Source of the DNA: Bacteroidota bacterium | GTDB lineage: Bacteria > Bacteroidota > Bacteroidia > Palsa-965 | Length of the DNA: 64,000 nucleotides | Assembly: GCA_006218065.1 (NCBI GenBank) | Contig: VBWE01000003.1 | Span: 62,001-126,000, forward strand | Reading direction: 5' to 3' | Part shown: positions 61,579-64,000 of the stretch, in pieces | How the letters are laid out: every line of letters begins with the position of its first letter | Numbering within the stretch: position 1 is the stretch's first letter | Program-made: the position numbers and the translations under genes | Notes under the pieces: generated by a model | What the model saw: only the letters and a program-made list of their open reading frames with translations | Database searches by the model: none | What the model was told of the DNA's origin: nothing

Positions 61579-63807
61579 TTACTGCGTCGTGTAAATCGGT
61601 GTGTTTTTCAGCAGGTCGTTTACGGGCATGGTGGGATGCTGGTCTTTGCCTTTGACTTCGGTAACCAGTTTCGGAACGCGCTCCGCGATGTAATCGTACA
61701 ATTCACCGATAGTGATGATGCCGTTCGCATCTTTGTCGGCTTTCCCGTCGCGCAAACCTTCCCTGATCGAATAGGTGAAAACGCCGTTCTGCCATTTCAC
61801 ATCTTCGTACGAATACTCATCGTTACTGCTGCTGCTGAGCGTGGTCACGCCTTCGCCCTGCCCGTTGAGCTGGCGGATAGCTTTGTTCACTTCGATGACA
61901 CTGGCTTTGGCTCCGCCGCTGAAGCAGGCATCGAGGAAGATCAGTTTTTTGCATTGCACCTGGCTCAGGCGCGAAACAATTTCATCGTAAGCCACGGAAT
62001 AGGTTTCCTTGTAAATGTCTTTGTAATCGTCGCCCTGGATGCGGAACTTGTCCTGGTAAATAAAACCGTGCGAGGAAATAAAAACAAGCAGCACGTCTTT
62101 TGGACCGATAGTGCCGGTGGTATAATCGTAGCGGCTGCGTTCGATAATTTCTTTGATCGCGTTGGTGGTCGCGTCTTTCCCGATCAGCGTGCGCACGTTC
62201 ACCGAACCGAAAAGTTTGTCGGGCTGCGGTCCTGCCTGGTTTTTAAACAGGTCGGCAAAATCCTGCGCGTCTTTTTTCGGAAACTGCAGGTCAAGCGAAG
62301 TCCCGATGGAAAGAATATGCAGGTTCGGTTTCGACATGGAGTAAAGCACTTTGAGTTTTTTCGGGCAGCGTTTCCCGGCCGCTTCGATTTCGATGATGTT
62401 GATGTTGTCGGCGGTAGCTTCGAGCTGCACGGAGTTGGTGTACGTATAATCGAAAAGCTCATCCTGCGGCGATCCTTTCAGGCTCACTTCGTTGAATTTG
62501 CTCGGTCCCACAGGTTTTCCGTTCAGGATTATTTTCACATCCGCAGCACCGAGCTGTTTTCCTGCAATCACTTTGGCGGAAATGTCGAGCGACCCTTTTT
62601 CGCATACCAGCGGGCGATCGTCGAGCATATCGGGATTCGGCGCGATCCAGAAAATATTGACGCTCGATGCGGATGAAGCGCCGGTTGCGGCGGGTGTCGT
62701 GCCGGTTCCTTTCGCGCCGTTCATCACGATGGGATTCTCAGCGGCGGGCAGCGACTGGCGGTAACCCGGGCCGGGACCGAATCCATCCACCTCGATGAAT
62801 TTGCACGCATCATCGTTCCGCACCACGAGGTAACGCCCGCTGCTGGCAAATTCGATGCTGCGCATGGAGGATAAATGCATGATAAGATCGTCCGCAGATT
62901 TTTCCAGCTTGTTGTCCTTTACTTCGAAAACATAAATTTTAACCGGGTCGGTAGTGGACCCAAATACGATATGCCGGCTGTCGGGGCTGAACGTGAACGC
63001 AGGCCGCTCGAGTTCTCCGCCGTGCAGCTTCGCAAATTCGTACGTGGTGACGATTTCCATCTGCGCATCCTTCTTGGCATTGCTGTTCAGCGCGAAAAAA
63101 TAAATCGTAAAACCGTCGAAACCGGCTGCGTATTTCCCGTCAGGAGAGCAGCGCATGGTGAAATCGAAATTCAGCGTATTCGCATTCACTTCCTGCAGGC
63201 GCTGCTTCAGTTTCAGCCCGCTCTTGTCGATCTGCAGCTGGTTGCCGCCGTCGAAAAGCAGGTCGTTGCTGCCGGGATAAAAAAACGCGGGCTGGTACGA
63301 GGGAAGTTTGTACGAGCCGGTTTTTAACGCACCTTTTTCGCCGAGTTCCCATACCGAACAAAGTTTGCTGTCCTCGTTCACACAAAACCGCAACCCGTCG
63401 CTGCTGAAAGAAGGAACATAGAAAAAAGGAGTTCCGGCGGCGATCTCTTTTTCGAATACAAAATTTTTGTTTTCCCAGCGGTAAAGTCCCAGTACGTTCG
63501 ACATGGAAATCAGCGCATGCCGGTTGTCGGGACTGATCACGAATTCGGAAACCGTTTTGTCGCCTTCAGCAGTGTGCAGGGCTGTAAATTTCTCAGGAGC
63601 ATAACCGAGCGGAGTTCGCTGCCAGAGCTGCATCCAGCCGTCGCCGTAGGTCATAAATCCGCTCGCGTCGGGAAAGAAAGCGATCTTTTCGTGCGGGGTG
63701 AGCAGCTCGTGCCGTGAAATGACGCGTACCTGCGCAATCGTGAAGGCCGGCAGCAGGAGCAGCGGGATGCTGTAAAGCAGGAAGAGGAAATATCGCCTGG
63801 TCTTCAT
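61579..63807 (-). CDS. Exported caspase-like (C14) protein with WD40-like propeller and EF-hand-like loop
   Basis: A 742-residue protein. Signal peptide (ending FTIAQ), WD40/propeller-like repeats (about 30-360; FFPDASGFMTYGDGWMQLW, VISPDNRHALISMSN), a beta domain, then a p20-like caspase domain (about 495-740): VLLVFISSHGF (His about 577) and KLIFLDACFSGG (Cys about 625), both catalytic residues present. Near residue 690 DKDANGIITIGELYDYI is an EF-hand-like loop. Exported metacaspase/orthocaspase-like proteins are rare in definition; activity untested. It overlaps the partial upstream paralogue by 4 nt. Confidence 0.88.
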   Translation of the reverse strand: MKTRRYFLFLLYSIPLLLLPAFTIAQVRVISRHELLTPHEKIAFFPDASGFMTYGDGWMQLWQRTPLGYAPEKFTALHTAEGDKTVSEFVISPDNRHALISMSNVLGLYRWENKNFVFEKEIAAGTPFFYVPSFSSDGLRFCVNEDSKLCSVWELGEKGALKTGSYKLPSYQPAFFYPGSNDLLFDGGNQLQIDKSGLKLKQRLQEVNANTLNFDFTMRCSPDGKYAAGFDGFTIYFFALNSNAKKDAQMEIVTTYEFAKLHGGELERPAFTFSPDSRHIVFGSTTDPVKIYVFEVKDNKLEKSADDLIMHLSSMRSIEFASSGRYLVVRNDDACKFIEVDGFGPGPGYRQSLPAAENPIVMNGAKGTGTTPAATGASSASSVNIFWIAPNPDMLDDRPLVCEKGSLDISAKVIAGKQLGAADVKIILNGKPVGPSKFNEVSLKGSPQDELFDYTYTNSVQLEATADNINIIEIEAAGKRCPKKLKVLYSMSKPNLHILSIGTSLDLQFPKKDAQDFADLFKNQAGPQPDKLFGSVNVRTLIGKDATTNAIKEIIERSRYDYTTGTIGPKDVLLVFISSHGFIYQDKFRIQGDDYKDIYKETYSVAYDEIVSRLSQVQCKKLIFLDACFSGGAKASVIEVNKAIRQLNGQGEGVTTLSSSSNDEYSYEDVKWQNGVFTYSIREGLRDGKADKDANGIITIGELYDYIAERVPKLVTEVKGKDQHPTMPVNDLLKNTPIYTTQ

Positions 63808-64000
63808 TGTTTCGGGACTACATAAATCGTGGTATTTTTCAGCAGGTTCGTCAGCGGCATGTTCGGATGCTGTTCCTGGCCTTTTACATCCTGCACGATT
63901 TTCGGTACGCGCCCGGAAACGTAATCGTACAGTTCGCCGATGGTGATAATGCCGTTGCCGTCCTGGTCGCTTTTGCCGTCGTGCAGGCCTTCCTTAATGG
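63804..64000 (-). CDS. Caspase-like paralogue, C-terminal part only
   Basis: The window ends inside this minus-strand gene. The visible 65 residues read IKEGLHDGKSDQDGNGIITI and GELYDYVSGRVPKIV, continue QDVKGQEQHPNMPLTNLLKN and end VVPKQ. They align with the C terminus of the neighbouring caspase-like protein, including the EF-hand-like DQDGNGIITIGE. The stop overlaps the ATG of the next gene by 4 nt (ATGA), so the two are a tandem duplicated pair in one operon. Confidence 0.85.
   Translation of the reverse strand, partial: IKEGLHDGKSDQDGNGIITIGELYDYVSGRVPKIVQDVKGQEQHPNMPLTNLLKNTTIYVVPKQ

Noticed and set aside
61462-62676. 404-codon plus-strand ORF
   Set aside because: Antisense to the caspase-like gene, which has clear domains.

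Overview
The window is a roughly half-GC chromosomal stretch from a free-living member of the Bacteroidota. Several things support this. Two secreted proteins carry a type IX secretion (T9SS) C-terminal sorting domain. Promoters have the Bacteroidota -7 element TAnnTTTG. The DUF3822-rsmD-coaD cluster, the DUF2279 and FISUMP-type proteins, a UMF1-type transporter and a futalosine-pathway menaquinone gene (mqnA) are typical of the phylum. I cannot place it below phylum. No rRNA, tRNA, CRISPR array, prophage or classical transposase gene was found.

Layout. 0-8.3 kb: a secreted unknown, a PAP2 phosphatase, crcB with a PafA-type alkaline phosphatase, a 20-repeat LRR protein, a lipoprotein, and pyrE-SRPBCC divergent from a NUDIX protein and a membrane-anchored receiver domain. 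8.4-11.7 kb: a minus-strand operon with 4-nt overlaps (DUF3822, rsmD, coaD, a redoxin without its CxxC). 12-16.7 kb: a RecD-like helicase, an MFS transporter, a LutA-like Fe-S protein and a DinB protein. 16.8-22.6 kb (minus): a PhoX-like T9SS protein, a membrane protein, a glycosyltransferase and purB. 22.9-25.8 kb: the carotenoid operon crtI-crtB-idi. 25.9-33.6 kb: an Omp28-like T9SS protein, an EI24 protein, mqnA, a PorE-like TPR/PD40 protein and a TPR-SpoIIE phosphatase. 33.8-42.4 kb: a zinc-ribbon protein, a MerR regulator, an M23 peptidase, alaS, a frameshifted DUF2279 gene, an MFS transporter, a CoA-binding protein and ruvX. 42.5-46.7 kb: a patch of degraded or odd genes around def. 46.7-64 kb (almost all minus): hrpB, a sterol desaturase, icd, a HEAT-like protein, two GNATs, an M16 protease, a FISUMP protein, dnaX, an intradiol dioxygenase and two tandem caspase-like proteins.

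The most distinctive feature is not a gene. More than fifteen intergenic spacers hold low-complexity, palindromic hairpin elements. Their arms are built from degenerate short words of a few types: AAAAGGCAAAAGC, CAGTTTGCAG, CATTTTCAAATTG, GATTTGCGATTG and TTAACCGCAGAG. Many start within a few bases of stop codons. One family keeps a similar core at three loci, and one copy (about 204 bp) has short terminal inverted repeats. One element encloses a four-helix-bundle (S23/IVS-type) ORF and supplies the Lys-Gln-stop end of both flanking genes. Other notable points are an A10 run in dnaX followed by stops in both shifted frames, a repeated TAnnTTTR-N(3-6)-start pattern suggesting leaderless mRNAs, and three disrupted genes between 39 and 47 kb.
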